Shown here: positions 10,472 through 22,618 of the stretch, piece after piece
How the letters are laid out: every line of letters starts with the position of its first letter
How positions within the stretch are numbered: position 1 is the first letter of the stretch
NCBI GenBank assembly: GCA_011833715.1
Contig: CM022401.1
Location: 72,350,618-72,414,617, forward strand
Direction: 5' to 3'
Length of the DNA: 64,000 nt
Source: Carcinoscorpius rotundicauda
Lineage: Eukaryota > Arthropoda > Merostomata > Xiphosura > Limulidae
Notes under the pieces: model-generated
The model's input: only the letters and a program-made list of their open reading frames with translations
Database searches by the model: none
What the model was told of the DNA's origin: nothing
Made by a program: the position numbers and the translations under genes

Positions 10472-11197
10472 GCACTAGGAGAAGTAAATGCATGTACTGA
10501 CATTAAACAGAACGAAGAAAAAAGAGAAAACTGTAAGCCAGTGTAATTTTATGTTTCTCGTTCTTAAGGATGAAATGTTATTATAAATTTAACTGCACAA
10601 ATAAAGTGTTAATATGTTTAAATTAGTTTACAATTTTAGTGTATGCCCAAGCTTTGTAAATCCAGTTGGTAGACGAAAAATTAAATATTAACTTAACGTT
10701 GAAGGCAAAGAAAATATTGTTGTCAGTTCTGCTTAAAATTCAGGTGTTACAGGGAGCAAGCTAAAATCGTTTCCCTGCTTTGACTATTATGAACTAAACA
10801 TCTCAGTCATAGTTTGTGAAAAGAAAGTTTAATTCATAGGTTCTGTCATACTTCGAGTTATATAAAGTAAAATCTGATGATAGCTTCACTGTGCTGGAAA
10901 GAATAATTTAAACTCGTGTCTAGGGAAGTGTTCTGTTAGATATAATTTAAATTAATTTTCAATACAAATCTCATATACTGTTAGTTAATACGGAGTTGAT
11001 TTAGTTTAAAGTTCTGAACTAAAGCGTAAGATGCAAATTATTATTTAACTGCGTATGTTATTTACTAGAAGGATAAATTGTCAGTATATGAATTGTATCT
11101 GAATTATTAGTTCAAAGATTGTACCTTACTTGTTACATGGTGGTCATCAGAGTATGAGATTTCCATATCCACAAATTACAAATGACCGTGCCTATGA
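10472..11197. other. AT-rich sequence, no feature seen
   Basis: No gene, tandem repeat or recognised mobile element was found. Confidence 0.45.
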
Positions 11198-11471
11198 GGC
11201 GTGGCATAACCAGGTGGGTTAAGGCGTTCGACTCGTAGTATGAGGGTCGCGGGTTCAAATCCCGGTCGAACCAAACATGCTCGCCCTTTCAGACATGAAG
11301 ATGTTATAATGTGACGGTCAATCTCACTATTCGTTGGTAAAAGAGTAACCCAAGAGTTGGCGGTGGGTGGGATGACTAGCTGCCTTTCCTCTAGTCTTAC
11401 ACTGCTAAATTAGGGACAGCTAGCGCAGGTAGCTCTCGAGTAGCTTTACGTGAAATCCAAAACAAACAAAC
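11198..11471 (+). mobile_element. SINE-A copy, full length
   Basis: The head GGCGTGGCATAACCAGGTGG, B box GGGTTCAAATCCCGG, the complete body and the tail AGCTTTACGTGAAATCC with AAAACAAACAAAC are all present. The T-arm is well kept. Confidence 0.93.
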
Positions 11472-11708
11472 CTTTCAGATGTTTGAAATTAACGAAAAGT
11501 TGATACAAAGTTTTTGACTGATAATAATGTTATAAAATCGTGATATTTACTGAATGCATCAAAACTAACTATTTATAATGTTCCTGGGTATATAAACTAT
11601 AATTCTTGCAAAAGCAGAAAGATGGGCTAACTTAAGAAAAATTAAATTGTTTTCTAGTGTTTTAGAGAAATGGAAATAAAAGAAGGAACCTTGAAATTCT
11701 TTGTCAGA

Positions 11709-11912
11709 GGCCTAGCATGGATAGGTGCTTAAAGAACTCATCTCGCCATCTGAGGGTCACGTGTTCGAATTCTCGTCTCACCAAACATGTCCCATTTTTC
11801 AGCCGTTGGGGGTTATAAAGTGACGGTCAGTCAAATTATTCGTTAGTAAAAAGAGCCGTCCAAGAGTTAGCGGTAAATGGTGATGGCTAGCTACCTTCCT
11901 TTACCTGTCTCA
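11709..11912 (+). mobile_element. SINE-A copy, 3' truncated
   Basis: The head GGCCTAGCATGGATAGGTGC, B box TGTTCGAATTC and body to GGTGATGGCTAGCTACCTTC are visible. The CTGCTAAATTAGG and tail segments are absent. Confidence 0.85.
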
Positions 11913-12495
11913 ACCCTTTTATCATAACTAGTAAATGAAATCATTATAGATTCAAGACTGTCAAGTCCTAGCAAGAACATATTTCTTCTTGCTACTCTCC
12001 TTCTGATTTAAGTAATTCATTTCATCTATACCAGACGTAACCGTAGATTCTGTTTAACATTGTTATCGATGTTTTCGCAAATCGTCCTTATATTGCACAA
12101 AGGTGCAACTTAGGTCCAAACACAGACTTTTTTGCTAATTTCAATACAAAAACCTCTTTGTCTTAAAGTATTTTAGTTGTTATTTTTTAGTTTTTAAATG
12201 GTTTTAAGCAACAAATTTATATTTTCTTCTTCAGTTTTATTTATATTACATATTCTGATATATTCGCGTTTTTTTACTACACCATGATATTAATGTTATA
12301 AATTTTCAACCATACATCATTTTGTTATAGGGCTATAACATTTATCATTTTTTAGTCTCTTATCTAGCCATTACCATTGAATACACGACATTGCATAGCA
12401 GTCCTTGTTATTTCTTTTATGTGAGTCAGTGATAAATGTCTTATAAAATGTATATATTTATATATATTGTCGTATTTCAGATAATAAATGTTATG

Positions 12496-12606
12496 CAGTC
12501 AAGCACGAAACTACACAATAGGCTGTCTTTCCTATGCCAACTGTGGGTATTGAAATCATATATTTAGCGTTATACATCTACAGACATACCACTATTCCAC
12601 TGGAGT
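12496..12606 (-). mobile_element. SINE-B copy, diverged
   Basis: Minus strand with AGCACGAAACTACACAATAG (tail side), GGGTATTGAAATCA (B box side), ACAGACATACC and the head CCACTGGAG. Confidence 0.78.
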
Positions 12607-12633
12607 TGTTTTAATTAATATATGGTATGCTTT

Positions 12634-12914
12634 TGGTTGATTTAGTCATGTGGTTAGGGCGCTCAATTTGCAATATGAAGTTCGCGGATTCGAATCCCTG
12701 TTACACTATACATGCTCGCTTTTTCAGCCGTGGAGCATAATAATGTAACGGTCAACCCCCTACTATTCGTTAGTAAAAAAGTAGCCCAAGAGTTGGAGGT
12801 GGGTGATGATAATGAGCTGCCTTCCCTCTAGTCTAACATTGCTAAACTAGGGACGGCGAGCGCAGATAGCCATTGGTAGGTTTACGCGAAAGTAAAAAAC
12901 AAAACAAAACAATT
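12634..12914 (+). mobile_element. SINE-A copy, full length, diverged head
   Basis: The head is degraded (TTTAGTCATGTGGTTAGGGC). The B box is GGATTCGAATCC, the full body includes AGTTGGAGGTGGGTGATGAT, and the tail is TTTACGCGAAAGTAAAAAAC. Confidence 0.9.
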
Positions 12915-14035
12915 GGTTGATTCAACCATTAATACTATTACACGTGCTACACGAATCTCCAATTACCACGGAATAATATTTTACAATACCATATAGTAAA
13001 AATCTTCAAAAAACAAAAATACCTTTGTTCTGTAGAACATAAAGTTATTTTTAGGCTAACTTTTATCAAAGGCGAAACAATTCATTTTTCTTTTGGACAC
13101 TGTCGCAGTTTCCGAGAATAGTTTATTTAAATAGTATGTTGTTATTTTTTTGTTAATTACATTCGTCTATAAAATTCCCAATAAAATACGTGTTTGTAGG
13201 TAAAATCCAGTATTTTTACTTGTGCGAAGTTAGATTCTGTTCAAACAGAAGCATAGCGAAACAAGATTCAGTGAATAGTAAATCTCAATGTTACGTAACG
13301 TTAACTCTATTATTAATTTTTCATACGTTCCCTTTTAGTTCTGACTTATAGTTGTCTTGAAGTTGGTTCTTATTGATTTATTTTATTTCATAAACTTGGA
13401 AATATGTTTTGCTCAGGGGACGTTGGTATGTGCCGCAACGTGAAAATGTAAAATAAAGAAAACAACTTACCGTAAAAACTCGGTAATAGTAAGGTGTAGT
13501 CAGCAATGTCTTCCCTTATTTTTATAATATGTAGATAGATATATTCTGCAGTGGTCTAGCGGTAGTTTATTTTCTAAAGTTGTTTTCTGGTCTTCTCTCT
13601 CTCTCTCTCTGGCAAAACCTACCAGGAGTGGTCTCAAACTTCTTGGGATTCTTTTGTACGCAATTCTGAAACGCTGATTTATATAGCATGGCATGTTGTA
13701 CTTACACGTGTGGGTGGAAAATGTTATTTGTTGTGCACATGCCCAGCCCGCGGAAGTTAGCGCGCGCACACGCTTCAAGGAGCATGTGCAAAATACAATA
13801 ATGACGTACTTGGGATATTAATTGAATAAAATAGTGTCATGTTTCAAACAACACGCTCATAAGACTGTTTTTTATGAAATATGCAAATAGGTCGAAATAT
13901 TTTGTAGCCAGTAAGAAAGCTACAATCTTGATAACGTTTTTGATGTTTTACCTCAAATTTTCAAAACCAGTTTCATAATTTGTAACCATGACTTTATAAT
14001 TTTGAGTTAATCGAAATAATGGCCTTGACATGTGT
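12915..14035. other. AT-rich sequence with a short TC microsatellite and a GC-rich island
   Basis: A CTCTCTCTCTCTCTCT tract lies at about 13596-13611. A locally GC-rich patch near 13735-13775 contains GCGCGCGCACACGC. I recognised no gene. The small minus-strand frame over 13500-13778 has no family signature. Confidence 0.45.
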
Positions 14036-14044
14036 GTTGCTCTC

Positions 14045-14168
14045 ACTAGCTTTCCGGTGGATTGGTGATAATTTAAGGACTTACAACGCTAAAATCCAGG
14101 GTTCGATTTCCCGCGGTGAACAGAATGCAGGCAGCCCACTGTGTAACTATGCGTTAAGAACAAGAACA
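14045..14168 (+). mobile_element. SINE-C/B-like copy, diverged
   Basis: TTACAACGCTAAAATCCAGG then GTTCGATTTCCCGCGGTG matches the SINE-C head. CAGCCCACTGTGTAACTATG with GCGTTAAGAACAAGAACAAT is a diverged tail. Confidence 0.75.
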
Positions 14169-14269
14169 ATAGTAACTACATCTCTAGTTCACTACCGAAT
14201 GTGAACGATTAATGTTTGACAAATGTCGAGTCAAGAATTGTAGTTCAAACATAACTCTAACATGTAATG

Positions 14270-14549
14270 CCTCAGTTATTGTGGCTCCAGTTTTGTGCTT
14301 CAGTTAATGTAACGTCAGTATTGTACCTCAGTAACTGTAGCTCCAGGTTTGTGCTTCAGTAACTGTAACTCCAGTTTTGTGTCTCAATAATTGTAGTTCT
14401 AGTTTTGTGTTTTAGTAACTGTAACTCCTGTCTTGTATTTCAGTAACTGTAGCTCCAGCTTTGTACTTCATTAACTCTAACGCCAGTCTTGTACTTTGAT
14501 TATTGTTATTTTAATTTTGAAATTCAGATACTGTAATCTTACTCTTACA
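14270..14549 (+). repeat. 28-bp tandem repeat, about 10 units
   Basis: The consensus is close to CTTCAGTAACTGTAACTCCAG followed by TTTTGTG. I counted ten consecutive 28-bp units with no length change, the first at 14270 (CCTCAGTTATTGTGGCTCC) and the last ending at 14549. The later units are more diverged. Decayed units continue downstream to about 15.8 kb between later insertions. The repeats have no continuous open frame. Confidence 0.92.
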
Positions 14550-14737
14550 CTTTGAATATTCGTAAAATAGTCCACAGGACGTGGATGATCGTCTAGTCAC
14601 ACAGAAACAGTCTCTAAAGCACCCGCAAAAGAAAGAAAAATATTTTTACTTTGGTTATTTCTATTTCAGTCCTAGAAACTGCAGTTTCCAAATCTGTGAT
14701 TAAGCAATATGGAGTTCAGTCTTGTGAGCACTTTGTT

Positions 14738-14848
14738 AATCTAGGTAGGTCGAAACGTTGTTCTCTGCTTTATTAGTAAAAGTGTTAATACCCATACCAG
14801 TCGTTTTGAGACACATTTTTACTTTAAGTGGGTTTCTATTCATCAATA
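14738..14848 (+). mobile_element. Penelope-like terminal fragment
   Basis: GGTCGAAACGTTGTTCTC begins at 14749. TTTATTAGTAAAAGTGTTAA, CCATACCAGTCGTTTTGAG and ACTTTAAGTGGGTTTCT follow, the same 3' terminus as at 1110-1215. Only half of the hammerhead-like core remains. It is inserted in the decayed 28-bp repeat field. Confidence 0.8.
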
Positions 14849-14931
14849 ATTTGTACCTGTTTAGTGAAGACTATACCTTGCATTTTTAAAATCATAGCTG
14901 ACAGTTTATAGCTCAGTAATTACAGTCAGTT

Positions 14932-15050
14932 TTGTTGTTATTAAGCACAAAGCTACACAAAGGACCATCTGTGCCCTGCCCACCATGAGAATCAAAACCC
15001 GGTTTCTAGTGGTATAAGTTCGCAGACATACAATTGTGCCACTGGGGGCA
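14932..15050 (-). mobile_element. SINE-B copy
   Basis: Minus strand with TATTAAGCACAAAGCTACAC, GTGCCCTGCCCACCATGAG, AAACCCGGTTTCTAG and the head CCACTGGGGG. It splits the decayed 28-bp tandem repeat: CAGTCAGTTTTG lies on the left and CAATCAGTTTTGTGAC on the right. Confidence 0.9.
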
Positions 15051-15183
15051 CTACAATCAGTTTTGTGACTTGGTAGTTAAGTCGTCACTTTTGTAATTAT
15101 AACTTCAACCTTGCAGTTGTGTTTCAGTGAGTTGATTATTGAGATCAAGGTCTTATCTTTCAGTACTTATCACTCCATTATAA

Positions 15184-15288
15184 CTCCCGGGTGGTTCAGC
15201 TAAAAATATAAAACACTAAAACCGGGGTTCGATACCTCAGAAGGAAAGTGTGTAAATAGCCATTTGTGTTACTTTGTAGTAGTGGTTT
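15184..15288 (+). mobile_element. SINE-B copy, diverged
   Basis: CCCGGGTGGTTCAGC (head), GGGGTTCGATACCTC (B box), AATAGCCATTTGTGTTACTT (tail region). The A-rich end is missing. Confidence 0.65.
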
Positions 15289-15359
15289 CTTCAGGTTGTC
15301 GTCTCAGTAATTATGATTTGACTTGATAATTAGAACTCTTATATCTCAGGACAGCTAGT

Positions 15360-15520
15360 ATGTGTATTAAAACATTTATTAAAATAAAGTAGAGAACAAC
15401 GTTTCAACCTTCTTAGGTCATCTTTAAGCGAACCTTTATTTTAATAAAAGTTTTAATACCTATACCAGTCGTCTTGAGTTACATTTTTACTTCAAGTGGG
15501 TTTCTCGTTACCACGAATTA
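15360..15520. mobile_element. Inverted pair of Penelope-like termini
   Basis: 15366-15421 is a minus-strand terminus: its complement reads GATGACCTAAGAAGGTTG, AAACGTTGTTCTCTAC and TTTATTTTAATAAATG. 15432-15518 is a plus-strand terminus (TTTATTTTAATAAAAGTTTT, CCAGTCGTCTTGAG, ACTTCAAGTGGGTTTCTC). The two share the TTTATTTTAATAAA segment and can pair. The hammerhead-like core of the minus half is damaged. Confidence 0.8.
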
Positions 15521-15524
15521 GAAT

Positions 15525-17305
15525 TCTTGTTATGGTTACGAATTTTTAAACATTTTGCAATTCGAAAATAGTGACTGCAGTGATATAAGTCACAAACTAT
15601 TCTAACTGTGCACTTCAGTAACTGTAGTAAATGTGAGTACGGCTACTCTTCTCACAATATTTTAGTACTTTTGATTTTAGATCATGTTATTTGATAATAT
15701 CTAGCCAAGTCTTGTTCCTAAACTTATAATTTTACGTCGTTTTTTTTATCTTAATACAATTAACTCTTATGTATGTGTTTCAGTAAATATGATTTTAACA
15801 ACACATTAATATTTATTTTACAGTTTTATCCTCAAATAATTGTAACGTACTAACTCACTTAATTGTAACCAAAATATTACTTTAACTGTATATGCACTGT
15901 TATAGTTCATTGTTGTTACTTGCAGGTTGCGTTACTGTACCTAATCAACTTACACAGCAGTGAGATCATTTACGACTTCAGTAAAGCAATCACAAATTGT
16001 ACAATCGGCCCTATACTGCTTATATATAGCTTCGGTTTTTTGCTTTTGTTTCTTCTTTTTGAATGCGATTTTTAACTTAAAGTTTTTTATAATTCTACGG
16101 AGTATTCAAACAACTTGTTTTTATTTTTATGATTAACAAATCACAAGGTGATAAGCTCCAAAACGAAGCATCACAACGAACACCAGAAGTAGGCGTCAAA
16201 GTAAGCAAATAGCAGGGGGGTATCGGCTCGTATCACGACTGTTTTGTTTTTTCTTTCTGTGGGTGGACGAGAATTTAAGTTACATTCCTAAGGATTTTCA
16301 CTGTTTGTACAGGATTTCTCTACTCTTTCAAGTTCCACAGGTTAAAAAAAACAATAAACACGTAGCTTCGGTTTTTGTACCGTTGCTCAAATAGAATTAA
16401 TTAACCTTTAATTATTTTACGTAATTTGTCAACGTTTCACCACTTGTTGCTTTGCAAGTGTTATGACAGTAACTTATTAATTTTAACTCTTGCATTATCT
16501 CACAACAAACTTAACATATTGTTTGCACTTTATAATTATCTTCAACGTTATTTACCATTATTACTTCAGGCTGGAATAAAACCGAAGGTTTTGACTTTTT
16601 GTGTTAAGTAGTAAAATACATCTCTTACTATTTTTCGAAGGGCAAACTAAAAAACAAACCTAGATCTGTTCATCACTCTTGCTACAAACGGTGTTTAGCC
16701 TGTCGTTAAATAACTTATTCTAAATCTTTAGGATTTTAATAACTACTTTCTTTAATTTCAGGCTGTGACTCCTGTATTTGAGTGCTTCTACCGATGTGTG
16801 TTCTCATATTAAAATCAATATTATATTTACACACGATTTAGTGGTGTGTTATCTAGAACCAACGATAATATAAAAACCCATTAAAGAAAACTAGTAGTTT
16901 ATAAGGGTAGTTCATACTACTTTGAAGCACAAAATTACAAACAATACTCAGTGACCATGTTTATAAACACCCAAAGTGAGCATCATTATAAAATATATAA
17001 CGATACTAGTATTGTCTCGAATGTGGCTATGAAGTTCGTACTATAGCATTTATGTTTAAGTTTTATACAAAGTAATAATGTTTCAAACTTGAGGACTGCT
17101 ACCTTTTGTTTAAATTGCAACAGTGAGTTATACATACCGTGCTCCAGAGCAAGAACTAACTATTACATGTATGATATATTAAATATGAAATATATGTAGT
17201 TGATCAACCGACTCACCACCTAATCACACACAAACTGCCTGCCTGTTGAATAGTTCCTTCCTAATACGTCGATTTTTATCCATCAAAAATTAAGTTTTAA
17301 TAGTA
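15525..17305. other. AT-rich sequence; last traces of the 28-bp repeat at the left
   Basis: Isolated unit remnants such as CACTTCAGTAACTGTAG (15605) and TGTTTCAGTAAATATGAT (15776) persist to about 15.8 kb. Beyond that I see no gene or repeat. Confidence 0.45.
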
Positions 17306-17306
17306 T

Positions 17307-17541
17307 GTTTGTTTTGGAATTTCGCCTAAAGCTACTCGAGGGCTATCTGTGCTATCCGTCCCTAATTTAGCAGTATAAGACTAGAGGGAGGGAAACTAGT
17401 CATCACCACCCACCGCCAACTCTTGGTTTACTCTTTTACCAACGAATAGTGGGATTGACTGTAACATTATAACGCCCCCCCGGCTGAAAGAGCGAGCATG
17501 TTTAGCGCGACGGGGATGCGAACCCGCGACCCTCAGATTAC
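17307..17541 (-). mobile_element. SINE-A copy, head truncated
   Basis: Minus strand, complete from the tail (TTTGGAATTTCGCCTAAAGC) to the anticodon arm. It stops at CCTCAGATTAC, so the 5' half of the tRNA head is missing. Confidence 0.92.
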
Positions 17542-17544
17542 CTC

Positions 17545-18065
17545 CATAAAAAGTTTCAAATATCTGGACGAACTATATTTAACATATTCGTTTGACAAAA
17601 CAGACAGTATCCTACGTGAAAAATAACACATTAAATTTATCATTTAATCGAAGTTTTTATTAATCAAAATAGATTTCGAGTTAATTTAATAATAATGTAA
17701 TATCGTCTCAAGGGTTACCCTGATTGCAATTGTTGCCAAACAATAACATGTGAAGGTCAGTGGTAAAGTGGAATATCATGAAGAGTGTGTTCACTTTCAG
17801 CATTTCTTCTTTTATATCACGTAATGAAAATAGTTTCCAATCATTTGTTACAGGTCAGGTTTAGGCTCAAGCTTATAAATTTCGATAAAAGACAAGGAAA
17901 CGTAAATTTTTCTGTTCGGCTCAAACAAAGTAATTCGTGTAAATTATGCTAGCGCGTCGTTAATACTGGTGTTCATCATCATATGGTAAAAATTACCATA
18001 AAAATTCAAAAGATTTACCTGAGATAAATGTGATATTACTAGCAGGTTAATATATAAATGGAACT
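17545..18065. other. AT-rich sequence, no feature seen
   Basis: No gene or repeat was recognised. Confidence 0.45.
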
Positions 18066-18067
18066 TC

Positions 18068-18342
18068 TTTGTTTTGTTTTTGGAAATCCGCACAAAGCTA
18101 CTCGAGGGCTATCTGTGCTAGCCGTCCCTAATTTTGCAGTGTAAGACTAGAGGGAAGGCAGCTAGTCATCACCACCCACCGCCAACTCTTGGGCTACTCT
18201 TTTACCAACGAATAGTGGGATTGACCGTCACATTATACACCCCCACGGCTGGGAGGGCGAGCATGTTTAGCGCGAAGCGGGCGCGAACCCGCGACCCTCG
18301 GATTACGAGTGCACGCCTTAACCCGCTCGGCCATGCCAGGCC
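18068..18342 (-). mobile_element. SINE-A copy, full length, GC-rich head subtype
   Basis: Complete minus-strand copy ending GGCCATGCCAGGCC. The T arm is GCGGGCGCGAACCCGCG and the body reads CATTATACACCCCCACGGC, lacking the AACG seen in most copies. The same subtype recurs at 30497-30775 and 36246-36519, so these three look like a younger subfamily. Confidence 0.95.
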
Positions 18343-18344
18343 AA

Positions 18345-19120
18345 TGGAACTTCTCTCGTACAGTAAGATTGAGAAACCCTGAAATTACTTTCAGATCTTC
18401 GGAATTCTGAATAAAAACAAAATAAAACATTTTTCTATATTGTTATCATAGAAGCAAGTTCTTATCTGAAGTATGCTATTCGGACACCTCGATATTCTTG
18501 AAACTTTAAGAGCAACAAGTTGCGATTTTGAAAAGTTTACATTTTTACTCACCGCTGAAATGCCTGGTTTTCCTTAAAGATTTGACGTGTTAACAAGTAG
18601 TTTAATAACTCAACGTGTAAAACAAAAACTGTTCACTCCAAAACTTTACCGGTTAACTTATATCAAACCATCTAGGTCAAGTAACTGTGAGTGAACCCAT
18701 ACGTATGTAGCTTATACACGATAATGACCGGTAGTTTCGTTTTGTTACACTGGACAAACAGCTCCAACTCACATCTCGTATATTTATAAATGTCATTACT
18801 ATTCGTGACTGAATGGGTTGCGGAAAAAATAGGTCGATTTTCAAAAAGTCTAAACTCCTGACACCTTATGTTTTCAAATCGTCAACTGTCAATAAACATT
18901 TTAATTCAAGATTTATTTATACATAGTTTTTGAATTTTTGAGTTCTGCTCTTAAAGTGACTTTCAATGATTTTGTTTAAGTCTTTGAGTCTTAAAGTGCA
19001 CTAAATACTTTTAAACAAATTAATTTAATAATCATGCACTGATGCACGTCTAGGATAAAAATAAAAGCAACGTCGAGTTTCGTAATAAAATCTGTTGTCA
19101 CTGATAAATGCACACTTATC
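18345..19120. other. AT-rich sequence, no feature seen
   Basis: No gene or repeat was recognised. Confidence 0.45.
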
Positions 19121-19124
19121 TTCT

Positions 19125-19243
19125 TATTGTTTTTACCACAAAGCTACGAGACAGGCTATTCGTGTTCTGTCCATTACCATTACGGGGAATTGAACTTCAG
19201 CTTTTGGAGTTGTAATGCACTTCCCGCTGAACCTCCAGAGGAA
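19125..19243 (-). mobile_element. SINE-B copy, diverged
   Basis: Minus strand with TACCACAAAGCTACGAGACA, GGCTATTCGTGTTCTGTCCA, GGGGAATTGAACTTC and a weak head GCTGAACCTCCAG. Confidence 0.72.
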
Positions 19244-19312
19244 TTTGTTGTAACAATACCATAATCAGTGAAATGAAAATACGTATCTATGTTTTGGAGA
19301 TTTATAAAATAA

Positions 19313-19447
19313 CCTTCGTAGCTCAGCAGTAAGTTGATGATCTCAAATGGTAACCCTAGAATTGGAAGTTCGATCCTGTTAAGTGGTTAAGAAGAATGGT
19401 ACAATGCAGATAATCCAATGTGTGTTCTTGTTTTAAACCAAACAAAT
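19313..19447 (+). mobile_element. SINE-B-like copy, diverged
   Basis: CTTCGTAGCTCAGCAGTAAG is the head, GGAAGTTCGATCC the B box, and GCAGATAATCCAATGTGTG the tail region, followed by CAAACAAA. Confidence 0.65.
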
Positions 19448-19449
19448 CG

Positions 19450-22400
19450 CGAGATGCATACATCTTTTAATATAATAATTTAGCTATTAAAACTTAAATG
19501 TAAATAAGTTTTCGTGTTATAGTTCCTATTAATTTTTGTATTTTTATGTTTGTTTTACACTTACTTATACAGCGAGCTCACTTTTATAAGTACAGTTTCT
19601 TGATGATACATTATCATGTTATTTCTTTTGAATTTTTTTGTTATAACGCACGCTGTTTTTGCTATGTGGTTGAAATGTTTTCTTCTTCAACATTTCTAAA
19701 GATTTTAAGGAATTAAATGGTCAAACTTTGTCACCTGTAACAAGAGTTCGTTTTTGTGCTTAACTTACCTGAAGGAATCCCATACTTAACGTTACACGAG
19801 TTGAACTTTTTACAATTAATTTAAACTTTAACTTGTTAGAAAAAATTGATAAATTTTTCTCCCTACCATACTGTAAAAAATGCATTATAAAGATTGTGTT
19901 TATTTCTTCCTGTACCATGAAAATTATGTTAATTTTTTTCTCAAATATTTAAGAGACAAAAAAATCTGAGCTTAAACCTAATACAGGTATCGGGTATGGC
20001 CTAGTAAATAACGTTCTAGGACTGTGAATCAGAACATTATTGCTTGGCAACACATTACCTCAAAAATTCGCTACACACTTCCTCTGTTGTTTCATTATCA
20101 TCTGAAATATTACTTGTTTTTAGCAAATTGGATGAGTTCAAAAAGGTGAATTTTAGTAAGTTTTTATTTCCTTTCTTATGTGCATTTACAATAAGTCTTT
20201 TAATTTTGATTTTTCCCAGAAGTTGTTTGGATCAAGAATGGAGTTAGTCCAACGTCAAGAATCAAGTTTGTTGATGACATATATTCAACTTGTTTTGTCG
20301 AGAAGCAGGTTCGTGGCCCGAATTTCCTTTCTTTGTTCCTTTATCTTTATAACGTGAAAAGTTGTATTTTATTCCACTTCTTATTTTTTAAACGATAGTT
20401 CATTGGATTTTGTTGTTTGCGCTCCCGTAAAGATATAATAGAGGTTATTAAACAAATAATGATGGTTACATCGAAGTTTAAGATTAGGCGCAGTTTCTCT
20501 TATCAATACATCACACAAGATTCAAAGTTTTATAATTAAATATAAATGGTAAAGGCAAAAGTATAACGCGGCCCATTTAGGAATTTCTTAAAAATATTAT
20601 TTGATTAGTAATAAAGGTGATTTTAAAGGACGACTGTTCATTTGAAATCATTCGACACTTTGTCTTATTGTAGCTGTGTTTATTTTTCAATATTTTTCTG
20701 TGCTGCCTAACGTGGATGGCAAGACTGCGGGCTTGTGCGTCATTCCCTGGCACAAAGCAATAATAACAAGGAATTTTGAAATGGCTATTGTATTCATAAA
20801 TATAAGCATGATTAAATATGACGACATGGACTGTAACGACAATGTGTGGCTCTAAAATCGTTTTAATATAACATACACTGAACCTCTGTAAACGAGTACT
20901 TGATTTATTGGTAATTTAAAACAAACATTCTTAATGCCTGTACTTCTCTTCCATCATGTAAACGTTTCCGAACTACGTGAATTTTAACAAAGACAGTATT
21001 TGATGGTTAGGCGACATCTTGTTTTATCATTAGTTTGTTCTGTTCGTGCCCTTGTAAGTAACATTATCTATAAGAACATTCCACACCTTCTCTTGGAAAA
21101 TAAAATTTTAGACAGAAGTCAAAGTTAAATATCCGACTTTTGATTAATGAACGATGTTTAATCGTAGAGTTACAAAGAACAACAATAACAAAACACATGA
21201 ACATAAGAGCTCTTAAATGGCAGTTTTTCATAGTCTCTCGACAAACATACAGTTACTCCAAGAGATGTAAAATAGGTCCACTTTACATATATTTACAGTT
21301 ACATTAAACTCCTTATTAAAGACTGATTCATTTCGAAAATTTAACGTCCGTTTTTGTAGAGAAGTATTATTTGTATTCGTGCAAAACTTTGCTTTTCCTT
21401 GTGACAAAATTTGGCAGCCAAACCCTCGCTTGGATTTTTACCTTCAAATATACCTTGTAATTATATTGTTATTTATAACAGTTAGACATTTTTGTAGATT
21501 CGCGACCTGTTTCTTTCTTCCTGTTTAACGTTGAATAATAATTATTACATATGTATGTATTGCTGTTAAAATAAATGTTTCTTTCGTCATTGCATTGCAC
21601 GGAAATGTTTTGATGTTATTTTAATAAGAAACTGACACAAAGTTGGTTTCCGTAGTATATTTTTTAGGTATAAATTCAAGGCCTTTATTATTCTCATGTA
21701 CAACTATTTTTTTATCATAATTATAAGCGATGTTTGTTGGTCCACATTCAGTATTGGACAGGATTCAACTGGTTGGTCTATAGCACATGAAAACGTTTCA
21801 ATCCATTTCTGATCAACTCCTCTACGTCATTTCGAATTCAAAACCTTTAAGTATTCTTTTTTTGGAAGTATATTTCTCAATGAAATAACTTTCCTTTAGG
21901 AATATTACGAAATAAGAAATCTCTTCATCTATGTAACTTTAACCAAACGTTTTTATGGAATATTCCCGATTAGTAAGTAACTACTCCAATTTGTATACAG
22001 GAGGCACACGATTAACTTTAAAAAAATATAAACATGTAAGAATAGCAATAAATAAACTTGTGTAATTTATCCAACTGAATTTTACCTTCACTCATAATGA
22101 AACTATGGCTATATGATTATCTTAAACCAGACTACTAGAAAACTTCAAAAACAAATTATTCAATCGAAACGAATACGCGCGATTTTTCAAACAGTCTTCT
22201 TTCAAATTCTTTAATCGTCCATTTTAAAATTACTTTATGACATTTCGGCTGTTACAGAGAAAAATATGATGTTATGTATAGTAGTATATGAGCGCCTCCT
22301 GATTCGGGTATACATTATACACAAAAAATTAACAATTATATTTTGTATTTAAAAAATTAAAAACTTTAATGAGGACGAATGTTTCTCACGAAAATAATTG

Positions 22401-22525
22401 AAGACAATTTCCTACATATTGAAATATAATTCTTTAATGCACTTTTATAAAGTTCATTCAATTGATAACTGGAAAAATAAAATGTTCACTTGAAAGGTTT
22501 TAAGTAAATCCATAATATAATGTGT
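19450..22525. other. 3 kb of AT-rich sequence, no feature seen
   Basis: The longest stretch here in which I recognise nothing. The small open frames (for example over 20044-20247) have no family motif. A pyrimidine tract with CAG at about 20210-20221 resembles a splice acceptor, but no conserved exon follows it. Confidence 0.45.
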
Positions 22526-22582
22526 ATTTTATATGCAAAAACGGCTCGTTTTGGGTTCAGAAAATATTTTAAATAGAAGAGC

Positions 22583-22618
22583 GAACAACGTTTCGACCTT
22601 CTTCGGTCATCGTCAGGT
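22583..22618 (-). ncRNA. Hammerhead-like ribozyme motif (left arm)
   Basis: The complement reads CTGACGA, then GACC-gaagaa-GGTC (stem II, 4 bp), then GAAA and CGTTGTTC. Hammerhead self-cleaving motifs are known in Penelope-like elements. There is one extra U between CTGACGA and stem II compared with the classical core, and stem III would be only AC/GU closed by GUU. Activity is therefore uncertain. Confidence 0.5.

Noticed and set aside
13590..13620. TC run as a regulatory GAGA-type site
   Set aside because: A short microsatellite alone is not evidence of regulation.
18134..18382. 82-codon frame, and the similar 89-codon frame at 36309
   Set aside because: Both are translations of SINE-A bodies, and the similarity between them is repeat similarity.
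20205..20300. Possible exon after a TTTTTCCCAG acceptor-like tract
   Set aside because: No conserved reading frame, and the proposed donor is weak.
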